Source: Sitta carolinensis
Taxonomy: Eukaryota > Chordata > Aves > Passeriformes > Sittidae
DNA length: 64,000 nucleotides
Assembly (NCBI GenBank): GCA_032173965.1
Contig: CM063283.1
Span: 79,610,743 to 79,674,742, forward strand
Direction of reading: 5' to 3'
Under the pieces are notes generated by a model. It had not been told where the DNA came from. It did not search any database and was given only the letters and a program-made list of their open reading frames with translations. Positions 35,485-47,149 of this stretch are shown here, in pieces (position 1 is the first letter of the stretch; every line of letters starts with the position of its first letter). The position numbers and the translations under genes were made by a program.

Positions 35485-35522
<38 letters not shown>
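35485..35522. repeat. Homopolymer A38
   Basis: Thirty-eight consecutive A. The upstream sequence has no AATAAA or ATTAAA close to the tract and no recognised element, so its origin as a retrotransposon tail is not supported. Confidence 0.9.
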
Positions 35523-35525
<3 letters not shown>

Positions 35526-37245
35526 AAACTGTAGATATCTCAGCACTGCAGCTAACATCTTATTAAGAGCCCTTTGTATCTAAGAGGTGGGTTGAAAAGC
35601 TAACAGAGTATCACCAAGGCATATTTAATTTTCTTAAAGAATATGATAATAAAATATACTGCAACACTGTCTTATAAGAAAATGAATGGATGGCACATCA
35701 CTGCTTTTGCTTATTATTTTAAGAATCAGTATACCTTCAGTACGCTCTACCAAGAGTGGTAATGATTCATATTATTTCACCTAAGATGAATCCTTGATGT
35801 TTACAAAACTTCTGTGAATTTCAGAAATAAGTCTGTAAGATGTCTTATACATAAAATGTCACCTTTAAAATATAAAATTGAAATAAAATATTTGCTCACA
35901 AAACAAACTCTGCAGTAAAAAGGAGGAACTTATTTTCATTAAACATCTTAAAGATTTTCTTAGATGACATTTATTTTTAGTAACTTTTTGATCAAGTGAA
36001 GCATGTAACAGACCCAAGTAACTGATATTTCAAAAATGGGGGAAAATATTAGTGTTTCAAATATTAATAAAAAACAGATATAGTATAAGTTTTCACATTA
36101 ATAATAATATTTCTGATTGTGATAGAAAATGAAAAGAGCTATCAGAGGTCATGACATACAATTTTGTATTCTTGGTGATTTTTCCTTAATTATTCCTGTT
36201 TCTTTACATGCCTTATCCATATTTTAAAGGATAGTAGTTTGCTTCAGCAAGAACAGAAATACTTACTAGAACAAATGAAAAGTAGTATTATCCAAAGAAA
36301 GTGTTTCCAGAGTTCCCATTGTTTGATCTTAATTTCTTGACTTAAAGCTGTGGGGACTCCCACAGCTGTTGCAAAATTTGAACCCAAGAAGCAATAGCAA
36401 AACATAGATTTTTAAATTGTAAAATTTCAGTTATATATTTATCGAACTACATAAAAAAAAAAAAAAGTTCCTTATTTGTTGTTTTTCTTGCATTCATCTA
36501 GCTGCTACAAAGACAGTTCATTCAGCAAAATGCAAATCTCTCTAGAGAAGTTGATCTTTTTTTTTTCTAGTCTGTAAAAGAAATAAACATTTTTAAGTAG
36601 CAGCTCATTTCAGATTTTGGACTTATGCTTCAACATTAAGTTAACTTGAAAATGTGTATTTCTTTCAGGTATCTGAAAAAGAAGCTTAAGTTGGCCAGAT
36701 ATTTCTGAGGTAAAATGAATCTGACCCAAACTTCTTTTGCTTGAAATTGACCTATCAGATCATGAAAAATATCAGATATTTTTTAGCTCTTTAGAAAGAA
36801 TGGTATATTTTCACCTGTCAATTCAGTTCTGGATTATTTGGTTCTAGTCTCACTAATGCACTGCGTGTTACTCCATTCCCTTTTTACTGTTATTTTGATA
36901 GGTGACTTTCAGTCAGCCCCAGGAAAGAAGGGGTAGAATTAAGAAGAAAATGGTTTATACTGACAAAGGCTCAAAATGCTGGCAGTGATTTGCCATATTT
37001 GATGTTCTGTTACCTTGTATTGGAACCTATAACATATATTTATAGACATGTTCTAGAAAATGTCTGTCTGATCTCACTAAAAAATATTTTAGTAGATATA
37101 ACACATATCTAGGTATTTATTGAGCTTAAGTAATAGCTGAGCAACAGGAAAAAGATTGAAGTATAAAAAGAGTTTAAATATGTTTAGTTTTTTCTAAGTT
37201 TAAGCACTGAAATACTTTATCTCATACTGTCTAAACAAAAGGAAC

Positions 37246-37830
37246 TGCTTTATTTGTTTTGGCTGAGATAGAGTTAGTTTCCTTCACAGTACCTGTCATA
37301 GGGTTGTGTTTTGGATTTTTGCTGGAAATAGTGTCGATAATATAGATGGCTTTTTTTATTCCTGAGCAGGGCTTGCACACAGCCAAGCCTTTTCCTCTTG
37401 TACTGACACCCTGAAAAAGAGGCTGAGGGGACATGGGAGGTTGGAGGACACAGTCAGGACAGGTGACCCCAACTGACGAAAGGATGTTCAGACCATATGG
37501 CATCGTGCTCAGTGTGTAAACTGGGTGAAAGAAGGAGAAAGGGGGACACATTTGGAGTGATGGCATTTGTCTTCCAAAATAATTGTTCCATGTGATGGGA
37601 CCCTGGTCTCCTGGAGATGGCTGAACACCTGTCTGGGTGTTCAGAATGGGAAGCAGTGATTTAGTTCTTTGTTTCGCTTTGCTTGCATGTGCAGCTTTTG
37701 CATTCCCTATTAAACTGTTTTTATCTTAACCCACAAGTTCTCTTTCTTTTACCTTTCCAATTCTGTCCCTGATCCTGCTGGTGGGGGATTGGGTGAGTGG
37801 TGCTTGGTTGTTGGCTTACATTGTTGCATT
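37246..37830 (+). mobile_element. Solo LTR of an endogenous retrovirus
   Basis: Near full-length copy, about 585 bp. Phrases in order: TTTTGGCTGAGATAGAGTTA, GGGTTGTGTTTTGGATTTT, ACAGTCAGGACAGGTGACCC, a decayed TATA region (GTGTGTAAACTGGG), an ATTAAA polyadenylation signal (37709-37714) followed by CTGTTTTTATCTTAACCCAC, and the 3' part GGTGCTTGGTTGTTGGCT. Both ends are blurred by mutation (start near 37246, end near 37828-37833), so a target duplication cannot be fixed. No gag, pol or env sequence adjoins it. The minus-strand frame 37231-37566 is antisense LTR sequence. Confidence 0.9.
37709..37714 (+). terminator. LTR polyadenylation signal ATTAAA
   Basis: CCTATTAAACTG, the family's usual polyadenylation context, in the 3' third of the LTR. 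Confidence 0.55.
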
Positions 37831-37899
37831 ACAGCTTCCCATCACCGTCTGTTGAAATAAATTAATATTTAATTATGAACATATGTACTCAAGGAAATC

Positions 37900-38160
37900 A
37901 TGGATAGGGAAAGAACCCTTCCAACTAGCAATTCACTCTGTTTCCGTGACATTGAAATATTACCTCCTACAATGTCTCTTGTCCAGATGAGCTTTAAGTG
38001 CCTTATGTGATTTGGCTGCCACGCTTTCCTAAGCCATCATTTTGACAAAGTAATCACACTTCATTGCCAGAAAGTTTATACAGATGTTCAAACGAAACAT
38101 CCATTCTTAACTTTAATTCTTATGATCTCATATCACTGATAATTTGAAATAATGCTTGCT
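37900..38160 (-). mobile_element. Ancient CR1/L3-like LINE 3' region
   Basis: Decayed, but GATTTGGCTGCCACGCTTTC, then CATTGCCAGAAAGTTTATAC, AGATGTTCAAACGAAACATC and TCTTAACTTTAATTCTTATG follow the reversed order of an old CR1 (cf. TCAGGAAGTTTTTCCTGAT and the phrases after it). It lies just right of the LTR at 37246-37830. The edges are vague. Confidence 0.6.
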
Positions 38161-39054
38161 CTATTGTTGGTGTATGTAGCTGCCCATGGCAATATCACTT
38201 ATTTTAAAATCTGAAAAGCTAATTGTGTGTATAATACCCAGTCCTAAACTTAATTTTTCTTGGAACTGTGGCCCAGAGTCAATATATCTGCAGGAATGTC
38301 TGTGTTAGCTAGTGGAGTGAAACAGGAGACATTAACACGTAAAGCAAAAACATTGACATTGAGGACCTGATGCTCACACTGGTTTTGTTCTGAGGCATAA
38401 CTCCAGAATTGATGTTATGCAGACTCAAATCTCTTGAGACTACATCTATCTCCGTATCCAAAGTTATGTGAAAGTACTCCCTTCTTGTGTTCTGATATTG
38501 CTCCACCATGCAAATCAGAGTGTGGGGATCAGAAAAATATTACTTCCAAAGTACACTCCTGTCTAATGTAAAACTGCCATGTTGATGCAGCTAGTTCCAA
38601 AGTACTTACATCTTCATGCAGTGACTGCCACAAAATTATACATCACAAATGAGATCATATGTTTTGTCTATGACTCATCTCTGCAGCTCAAAATGCTTGT
38701 CATGAAGCATTGTGGAGGTGGAAAGGTCATATTCCAATTGAAGTTACAATTCAGTATCCCAAAGGCTTTTTCATATTGTGTTTTGCACGGCTTTTTTCTA
38801 TTTAATATCCTTGCTATAAGTTATATATTCTTAGCTGTATCCAGATGCACCACCTCTGTTCTGAACCTCACATTATGTGCAATTATTTTTAGTACTGGTA
38901 AAGATAATTAGCCATTGAAACAATGTAGATAGGGTCATGATGAAGTCTCTAAAATGTAAAGTTTTAAAATTGAGAATAAATTTATTTCTCAAATATAGAG
39001 CCTTACTCATATTAAAGTTATATAGACATCACTTTTTAAAATTCTGTGGTCTAT
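38161..39054. other. Unique AT-rich stretch
   Basis: About 0.9 kb with no recognised element. The plus-strand frame 38579-38911 (110 codons) is cysteine- and leucine-rich with no identifiable domain, and is treated as chance. Confidence 0.5.
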
Positions 39055-39122
39055 GTTATGCAGGAGGTCAGCCTTGATGATCATTATAGTTACTGCTGAT
39101 CTTAAAATTTATGGAACTGTGA
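39055..39122 (+). mobile_element. Ancient CR1 3' terminus
   Basis: TGCAGGAGGTCAGCCTTGAT, then GATCATTATAGTTACTGCTG, ATCTTAAAATTTATGGAACT and GTGAA match the 3' end known from old sauropsid CR1 copies (AGGAGGTCAGACTAGATGAT and on to the ATCTATGAA tail). The strand is plus. Nothing of the element upstream is clear. Confidence 0.75.
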
Positions 39123-39199
39123 AACATTTTGATATTTTATGTGCATATTACTAATCTCTTCCCTTGGAGGTTTTCATAACACCTCCCAAATGAATTTAG

Positions 39200-39500
39200 T
39201 ATTATCTCTGAATTTCATTTACATGCTGTAAATTCAGCTGAATATATTGCCGTTTATCAGTGCACTGTTTGCAGTCCTTCAGCAAGTTTTCATTCTGTGT
39301 GACAGTGTTCATATCCATGCCAATTTGAATTAATTTTGTGAGCAGGATTTCGTTTGACACTATATCAAATGCTTTAATAAAAGCTAGATATATCACATCT
39401 ACCTCATTCCTCTCATCAAAACAAAGTATTCATGTTTGTCTGGAATGATTTGTACCTTGCTAATCTATTTCTAATTTTGATTGTATGTCCACAAGTGAGA
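39200..39500 (-). mobile_element. Ancient CR1/L3-like LINE, RT motif A region
   Basis: The minus strand carries GTAGATGTGATATATCTAGC, then TTTTATTAAAGCATTTGATA, an old CR1/L3 RT motif A region. It is preceded on that strand by the diverged AGCAAGGTACAAATCATTCC/AACATGAATACTTTG phrases typical just upstream. The copy faces the 3' terminus at 39055-39122, which is on the other strand, so the two are separate insertions. Confidence 0.75.
39202..39396 (-). pseudogene. Reverse transcriptase relic (old CR1/L3)
   Basis: A 64-codon open remnant starting MIYLAFIKAFDIVSNEILL. In CR1/L3 elements this is RT motif A, usually Y-L-D-F-S-K-A-F-D-T-V followed by the H-x-x-L-L helix. Here the first aspartate, the metal-binding one, is alanine (YLAF), while the K-A-F-D part is kept. 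The following QNENLLKDCKQ corresponds to the W-I-x-N-W-L-x-x-R stretch in decayed form. It is far too short for a functional enzyme and is read here only as a fossil. Confidence 0.75.
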
Positions 39501-40334
39501 GGTGCTAAAGGGTGTTATAGATGCTTTCTTTACAAACTAATGCCTTTAAAATTGTAAGAGGAGATGAACTTTGCATGAATTTGTGAATTTTGAATACATT
39601 AATATTTTCTGTCTACTCACCTCTCACAGCTGAAAAACATTCATATTTTTCTGAGTTCTGAAGATACTCAGAAAGGGTCATTGTCAATAAAAGAGGTCAG
39701 AGATCTATCTCAATTTGGTTTGTTTGATAAAATAGTATGAGTAATATATAAATTATTTTTTACATTGTGCACAAATATGTTTGGGGTTAGGGTTGAATAT
39801 GGCTGCCTTGTGAAGATATTTTTAGTGAAAAAAATCCAACTTCCACATCCCTGAATGTACAACAAACCAGAGTAGTGAGCTCTCCAAGCCTATCTTCCAG
39901 GCTCTGAAACTGACTATATAGAAACTTTTACTAAGAATGTATAAATAGAAAAATATAAATATCTCTCACACATCTGCATTTAGATGAAAAAAAAAAATAA
40001 AAAAAAGAGAAAAATAGAGTACACCTCTGCTAAAAGTTAGACATCTAAATCTGGACTCTCCAACCTTTCATAATCATGCAGGATGAATTCTGAGAATTAA
40101 GTTTCTTTAGGATAAGTCTTTATGGAAGATTGTTTTGCTGCATTCTGAGTGAAAAAAAAAAACAAAAAAAACCCACACAAAACACCCTCACTAAATGTGG
40201 TAATGTGATAAACTGTTTTCCATGCCAGTATACAGGTACATAAATGTTCTGTCTTAAAAAGTTATGTCCCTGAAAGGAACATGACAAAAATCTATGCTCA
40301 AGAATTCATAAAAATACTTTTAGTTTTGGAACAT

Positions 40335-40340
<6 letters not shown>

Positions 40341-40368
<28 letters not shown>
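40341..40368. repeat. Homopolymer A28
   Basis: Twenty-eight consecutive A; no element body seen upstream. Confidence 0.9.
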
Positions 40369-40370
<2 letters not shown>

Positions 40371-41861
40371 CCCAAAACTGACTTATCAGCTAGATAAATT
40401 AATAAAATGGAGAGCTCATTAAGTAATAATTTTATTCTAATTGTTCATTGCAGAAAAGCAATGGCTGATGGCAGCTCTGATGGCATGCCAGTTTTTTGAA
40501 ACAGGCTGTTGTACAAAGAAACTAATGGGGAGTAAAGAAATCTTGGAATAAAAATATGTATTAATTCAGGACCCTCTGTATTTATTTGAAATGACTGTAT
40601 TCTTCTTAAAACAAACCAAGATATTTATTCTTATTTCTAGTCCTTTGCAATGATATACATTATTGTTATGACATCAAGCTCTTGCTTCTTTACAAGAGGA
40701 AGCTCAACATGATATGACAAAATATACCTCCTTATTTAGTTCATTATCATCTAGTAAAGGATATTGTCTTATACTGAAACATGATAGTTTATAAATTATC
40801 TCATAAATCATGAGTTGTCGTAGACAATGAGTGCCACAAGTGTTTTTAACATTTGAAACATAAGTGACCCTGCATTTCCTGTTTTGGTTTAGACTGTTGT
40901 CGATTATTTTATTAAGCAAAATAATTGAACTTCTTGAATAGTTTCTTAAATGAAATAATTAAATACATTCCAAAAATTTCATGTTTCTATTTACCTAATA
41001 GCTATATAGGAACATTTTCACATTCTAGAAATAACTTTCAGTTATTTTGCTTTTATTAAAGATTCTCTCCGTAAGTCACTCTGATATCTCAACATAATCT
41101 TTTAGCTGCCTTGGCCTTTCTCATCTCTGCCTTATTTACTTAGTTCCTTTGGCAGCTTCTGCAAGATCTCTTGGTCGTGTATCTAATCTCCTCCATGGCC
41201 TGTCCATTCTTTAGGCTGTTCAGCATCACACAGAAAGGAATACCCATGAAAACCAGTGAACTGAATTTTCATTTTCTGTTTCTATTTATAGAACAGCAGC
41301 CAAAATAAGAATCTGCTTGGTGCTGGATTCTTAAGTCTGCAATAATCCAGGAAAAAAAATGTAGGAAATTAACTTTCTGAAGTAATTTTTTCTGCCCAGT
41401 TTGCACCTTTTTTAGGGAGGCTATTACTGTATGTAATCACACTTCCAGAAATAAGATAATGTAATGTTTTACACATTATAAATTTCCACTGGCTTCAAAT
41501 CAGAAAATATCCAGATTCATATTGCTTATGGGTTGATATTGATTTTTGTAATAGTAATGGGAAAATTTTACTGTTTTCAGGGATTCAAGAACAGACCTTT
41601 TGTATAATTAAATTAATCAGGAAACATTCTTTATTTTAAAAATTAGTTGATACATTCTTCACAAAAGCAACTGTAAGATGTAAACAGTCACTGCTGATGT
41701 GCCGCGTTACATTTTCATCCAACGTATTCCTGTCCTGTGTTTTCATCCAATGCTTTTCCAAAATAAAAGGGAGCTGAGGGGGTTTGGTTATTGCAATAAG
41801 TCTAAGCTCCCTTGGAATTCACATGTTTAAAATTATAAATAGTTAGTAATCTTGTGTACTT

Positions 41862-41874
41862 GGGGGGGGGGGGG
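41862..41874. repeat. Homopolymer G13
   Basis: Thirteen consecutive G in AT-rich DNA. G homopolymers of this length are much rarer than A/T ones and are prone to length error in sequencing. Confidence 0.85.
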
Positions 41875-44800
41875 TGTCTATACAAAAATATGTACACCCC
41901 TGTGACAAATTAGACATCTGTTTTAGCATTTATTTGTGACATGAGACAAAACTTCACATCTCAAAATAGACAAAACTGATATTTCTCCCACTATCTTCTA
42001 CATTTTACCAGAAAAGTTGAGGGGAAATATTTTCAAAGCAAAATAAATACATTAGCATAACCACCCTTGCAAATTCTGGTCTATTTATTTGCAGTCATAT
42101 GCAAACTATATAGAGAAAGGAAAAATAGTTTCAGAATTAACTGCATGATCAGAATGTATACCATACTGTGCAGATCTCTGCTCACACTGTCATTTTTGTT
42201 CACATATTTGGCACTAGAATTTGCGAGACGTTTCTGAGTAACAGCAGAGTGGGTCATTTTTGCAATGTCATACTGCCTAAGAAAAAAAAAATAGAAGTCC
42301 AGAGGAATAGTAACTCTGTAAGGGGTGATAAAGATGATAATATATGCTTAGTGCTCCTAAGTATCATGGATTCAGTGTGGGAAGAAGGGGAAAGCAGATA
42401 ACAGTATGTGCTGAAGAGGTTGATACCCAAGTGTTCTATTTCTTGAAATGTATTATTAACAGGTTGTTAAAAGCCTGTATTATTTTAAAGATATTGGTTG
42501 GCATGCCATTCAATGAAACTATACTATTAAATATAAATTTCACTGAGGAAAATTCAGTGACATCTGCAAGTTTCATGAGCAGGCAATTAACTATCAGTTA
42601 TCTATGAAATAGTGGTTGCCAATATTTGTAAACATCTGCAGCATCTGAGAATGGCCATCTCTACCTTGCACGGTATCGTCAAACTGGAAGAACAGTGTGT
42701 GCTAGAAGGGCTATGCTCTATGGGTCACTTTACATAAATTGAGGTCATCTTAACTAGCATAACTTCAAGAGAGAAATACAAAAATAGGGACCTGCCATAT
42801 GTATCCACACATGAGTATGCAGGTTAAAGTTTATGAGTAAGAATGCATCTTGCAGTTTTCTTGATTGCATTTGGCTGTAGAATCTTCTTTTTCAGTTTTA
42901 TTGGGGGGGAGGAATATTAAGTTGTTTGATTTTCAGTTCAAGATAAAAACTTAGCAGAGAGAACGTCTGGTAATTTTTATACTCTTATAAATCTTTTTTT
43001 TTTTCTGAATTGGCTCAGTATCTATATCTTATTTTTATGAGGCTTTCTTTCCAAACACCATTTCTTTTTAAACAGAAACTTGTGTTTGTCTGCTAGTTCT
43101 CCAGGGTCGTTTCCTATTACCTCCTTAAAGAAGTCCTTAGAAATTACAGAAACAGTTCTGGGAAAGCTTTCTCAGCAGAGTGTTCCTTTAGGTGAGGTTT
43201 GTTGACTTCCATTTTAGAATTCTTCCTGCAAAAAGTCTTTCTTTTCCCTACACCTGCCCTATTAGTAGATGACTGGTACCTGTGAATTCTGCTGCATTCT
43301 CAGAACACAAGCTCTTCCTCTTACTGCACTATGAAATTATCTGAGATGACAACGTAATATGACCAACATCTTAAAACAGTTTAATCCCATTTTGGTAGCT
43401 GGGTTACAAGTTCCTATTTGCATGCACTTTCAGCATCCCTGTTAAAATTACATTATTAGGACTCCTCTGTATAGCAACAATCCCAAACTGGTATAGCTGA
43501 AAATGACTGGAATACTCTGTATTATGTGTGTTCAAGTTTATTCCTTTGTGGAATGATATGTTACTACCAAAATGCACATGAAGGAAGGGATAAGCTGTCA
43601 GCTAGTGTAGAAAGGTATCTCATGTACTTGAGCTAAATTGATTCCTTGCTGTAAGGAATTGTTTGGCTTGTTTGTCAGCAGATGTTTCATATTCATGTTT
43701 TCAGTTCATGCTACTGAAAAAATAATGGAAAACCTGAGGTACTGTCCTGCTTGTCCTGCCTGCTAGACATTAATTTCCAAAGTGAATTTTTTCAGAGCTG
43801 TTTCAGCATGGCACTCAGTTCTGTTAAGAGTTGCTTTCTTTCAAATCCCTGGAAATTTCCCTGTTATGATTTCAGTTAGAAGTGGGAATGCTACTAATCC
43901 CCGACACAGAAGCCAGCAAAGATCAAGTCTAGGTCATTCACATATTAGCTGGGGAAGCAAAACAAACTACAGAATAAGGAGAGTAAGGAGAAGTAAAATT
44001 ATCCACTCTCCTCTTCCTTTCCAAGGCAAGGAGAAAAGGGGCAAAAAAATGAAAGCTGTGAAAGATTGGTGGTCCTCTTCAGTCTGCTCCTGGGACAGAG
44101 CTGCTGTGTGCTGCCTCTCCTCCCCTCTTTCAGCCCTCAGTTTTGGCTGGCCCCAGGGTTAGGAGTAAGCCCCTCACAACTGGAGCTTCTATTGGAAACA
44201 GAAGTTCCATCTGCTGAGGGTTTATGGGACTGGACCCATAATTTGCTCAATTACTAGTGTAAAGAAAACCATAGGGAATCTGAGTAACAGCAACTCCTAA
44301 CCAAGCACATTTGCACTTCATCTAAAACTCACTATGATTTATCAGGATCACACCCCCTCCTTCTCCAGGATCTAAAGCAATTTGTGAAGCTTAAATCAAC
44401 TATTAAATGTAGAACTAGGAGATAAAATCACAAACCCTGATCTAATTGGTATAGCTTAAATTAAGTTTTACATTTATTGCTGGGAGATAAAATTTGGATA
44501 GAATAACTATTACAACAGAATTAAGTAAAAGAAAATAGGTATGGTGTGGGACCCATGGCAACTTTTATTTAAAACACATGTCTGATGGAGGCAGCAGTCT
44601 GTAGAAAACATCTGATACTACTACACTGTAATGGCCATTTGCTAGACCAACACCCTTCTGAGCAGTGAGGCAAAACCAGTTAAGTCTTAAACGTGATGTC
44701 GGTTTTGGAAAATATATAAGAACATAGGAAGTTCAGTCAATAATGCAGGCAGGTTATGTGTACAGCGTACTGCAATAATCAATCTCCCAAGGAAGATTTT

Positions 44801-45094
44801 TTATGGACAAATTTCTTATGAAGGTTTAAAAGCACATTCTAACAGAAACTAAACAACTGGGACAGATAAACTGGTACAGATAATTACAGACTACTATTAT
44901 CCAAGGAGACTGAGAGTAAAAAGAAAATAAATGATGAAATTAACTTAAAACAGCATAGTTTGTTTTTATTTCCAGTATAACAGACCTTGCCTTGGGTTGT
45001 TCATGTTCTCATTCTCAGTATGTCCTTTTCAACTCCTTTTGCAATTCTATAATAGGAAATATTGAATCATGTTTGTGTATCAGTTATTCTTATT

Positions 45095-45262
45095 GAAAAG
45101 TGGAGTTTTTCCACACATCTAAAAGGAAATTCCTTTGCTGCAGCTTGTGTCCTGTGTCTTTCCTCTTTCCAGTGTGTACTTAGAAGAGTCTGGCCTTGAT
45201 TCTTCTATGACAACTAATTAGGTAGTTGAAGACCTTGATTAGATGCTTTCTCCTATTCATTA
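45095..45262 (-). mobile_element. CR1 LINE fragment, diverged
   Basis: The reversed CR1 region before the 3' end is visible: TCCTTTGCTGCAGCTTGTGT, CCTGTGTCTTTCCTC, AGAAGAGTCTGGCCTTGATT, then GTAGTTGAAGACCTTGATTA and GATGCTTTCTCC. The comparable CR1 phrases are TTGCTGCAGCTTGTGCCCAT, AAGAGTCTGGCCCTGTC and TCAGCATTGATAAGATCCCC. The element reads on the minus strand and both ends are lost. Confidence 0.68.
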
Positions 45263-46562
45263 TTTTTTTAAAAAAAATTAGAACATATGTTATAAAATCT
45301 TAAATGTAACAATTTTTTGGTCACTCAAAATTTGCAGAAGCATGAAGGAGAGAATGCTCATAAGAAGGAAGGAGACAATAAAAGTTGAAGCAACAGTTTA
45401 CACTGAGTCCTTTTTCCTTAGTTTGTAATAAGAATGAAAAAAAAAAAAATAAATAAAAAAAAATCTACTTATGTTGTGCCAGACCTTTCCAAGCAAATCT
45501 GCCAAGAAATTTCCTTTCTTAGTCCTTTATAGCAAGGTGAAATATCAGTGTGAACAGAAGTGTTCTAAGGAGAAAGACACAGGAGACAGGCTCAGGCATA
45601 AAAACACTCAAAATTTCATAGTTCTTCATACAAATGACAACAGCTCTTAAGTGAACACTTGCTGGAAAACAGCACTTTTACCTGCACAGGAGAGTTCATG
45701 CTCAAAAGATCATACAAAGAACTGTGGCTGAAAATCTCCAGCTTGAGTTGCTCTGTTTAATAAAGATGATGACTGTTCAATGACCTCTGTCACTGAGTAT
45801 TTCTTATCCCCATATTGCCCAACAGACTTGTAAGTGTTTGCACTTGTGCAAATACTTTCTGATTCTTGACAGACCCCACCGAAAGTTTGGCATAGTTAAT
45901 ATTTTTAATCTCTTTTTTGTTGTTTTTAATCAACTTTTGCTTTTTCTACTGGTTCAGGTATTCTTCATTCTTACATTTCAGCATAATTTAGTCCAAGAGC
46001 TCAAAGGGATTTCCAGAAGACAATTTTAATTATACCTTTCTCTCTTATCATGGAGACAGGTTCAGATAACCAGAATATCCTCCATATGGAAGGGATGGAG
46101 ATATACCACAAACAGGTAAAGTGAGCTGAGCTTAAACTTAGTTTTAGGATTAGCCTTTGCCACCCTTATTTCCATTAAGAGGCTTCCAAAAGAGGTTTGT
46201 AGTAGAGGAAGATGTTAATCTCCTGAGCTGAAGCAAATAACTGCAGCAATTCTTGTGAATGACAGCCACTTCCAGACACTTGCTGCATGACATCTGGAGC
46301 AGGTTATCACCAGGGACAAAGAAATAAAATGTGGGTGTTCTGCATATCAAAGCCACATTCCTAGGCAGAAGTCTAATTTTTAATGCCCTTTTCATCTCCC
46401 TTTAATGGCTCTACTTGACAAACCTTCACTTCTCTGTAATGGATATTCTGTGCCCATATCATCATTACTTACCTGCTCCATGTACCTGTAGACAGGTACA
46501 TTAAATCAGCCAGTTCACTTGGTTTAGCCTCTAAAGCTCTTTTTCTCCTAGAAGACATAAGT
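45263..46562. other. Unique AT-rich stretch, about 1.3 kb
   Basis: No recognised gene or repeat. A weak splice-site pair with an open 56-base segment between 46054 and 46109 (acceptor GGAGACAG, donor CAG|GTAAAG) was seen but is not distinctive. Confidence 0.5.
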
Positions 46563-46682
46563 TGTTGTTTAGCCCCAGCCAGCAACCAAGCCCCACAAAG
46601 ACACTTGCCCTCCCACCAGCAGGATCAGGGAGACAATCAGAAAAGTAAAAGATGGAAAAACCTCGGGTTGAGACAAAAACAT

Positions 46683-46688
46683 TTTAAT
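46683..46688 (-). terminator. LTR polyadenylation signal ATTAAA
   Basis: Minus-strand ATTAAA followed by ATGTTTTTGTCTCAACCC, the family's usual context after the signal. Confidence 0.5.
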
Positions 46689-46866
46689 GGGGAAAGCAAA
46701 AACTGCACATGCAAGCAAAACAAAAACAAGAGATCAATTCTATTTCCCTTGGGCAGGCAGGTGGTCAGCCGTCTCCAGGAGAGCAGGGCCCTATGACATG
46801 CAATGATGACTTGGGAAGACAAATGCTATCCCTCCAAATGTCCCCCCACTTTCTCCTTCTTTCCCA

Positions 46867-46874
46867 CTTTATAC
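46867..46874 (-). promoter_or_regulatory. TATA-like box of the LTR
   Basis: Minus-strand GTATAAAG in the middle of the LTR, at the family's core-promoter position. Confidence 0.5.
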
Positions 46875-47149
46875 ACTGAGCACCATGTCACATGGTCTGG
46901 AATATCCCTTTGGTCAGTTGGGGTCTCCTGTGCTGGCTGTGTCCTCACAGCCTCCCATGCACCTCCCCAGCTTCCTCACCAGTGTAGCAGTAGGAAAAGC
47001 AGTAAAAGCCTTGCTCTGTGTAAACTCTGCTCACCAATAACAAAAACATCTCTATTATCAACCCTGTGTTCAGCAGAAAACCAAAACACAGACCCATACC
47101 AGCCACTGTGAAAAAAATTAGCTTTAAGCCAGCCCAAACCAGCACCACA

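Larger units (their letters stand above)
30051..37245. other. Unique AT-rich stretch, about 7.2 kb
   Basis: No gene or repeat family recognised. It holds a short (TG)n run (32323-32340), A19 (32519-32537) and A38 (35485-35522). The plus-strand frame 34472-34780 (102 codons) has an even, protein-like composition but no recognisable domain, and the antisense strand is also open at 34487-34717. I leave it uncalled. Confidence 0.55.
39501..45094. other. Unique AT-rich stretch, about 5.6 kb
   Basis: No gene or repeat family recognised. It contains A28 (40341-40368) and G13 (41862-41874). The plus-strand frame 43782-44162 (126 codons, basic, Ser/Arg-rich) lies in a locally GC-richer patch (43780-44250) that could be a decayed element or a conserved segment. 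No domain or splice context supports a protein. Confidence 0.5.
46563..47149 (-). mobile_element. Solo LTR of an endogenous retrovirus (inverted relative to 37246)
   Basis: Full-length, 587 bp, on the minus strand. The plus strand opens TGTTGTTTAGCCCCAGCCAG, the reversed 3' end of the same family as 37246-37830. Next come the reversed polyadenylation signal (ATTAAA on the minus strand, 46683-46688), a TATA-like box (GTATAAAG on the minus strand, 46867-46874) and the reversed 5' end AAGCCAGCCCAAACCAG up to CACCACA. No internal viral sequence is present and no exact 5-bp target duplication is seen. Frames at 46605-46822, 46803-47111 and 46945-47157 on either strand are LTR sequence, not genes. 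Confidence 0.9.

Noticed and set aside
39784..39794. GGGTTAGGGTT, similar to the vertebrate telomere repeat
   Set aside because: Fewer than two units, well within chance; not an interstitial telomeric array.
43782..44162. 126-codon Ser/Arg-rich plus-strand frame in a GC-richer patch
   Set aside because: No domain recognised and no supporting splice sites; local composition alone explains the lack of stops.
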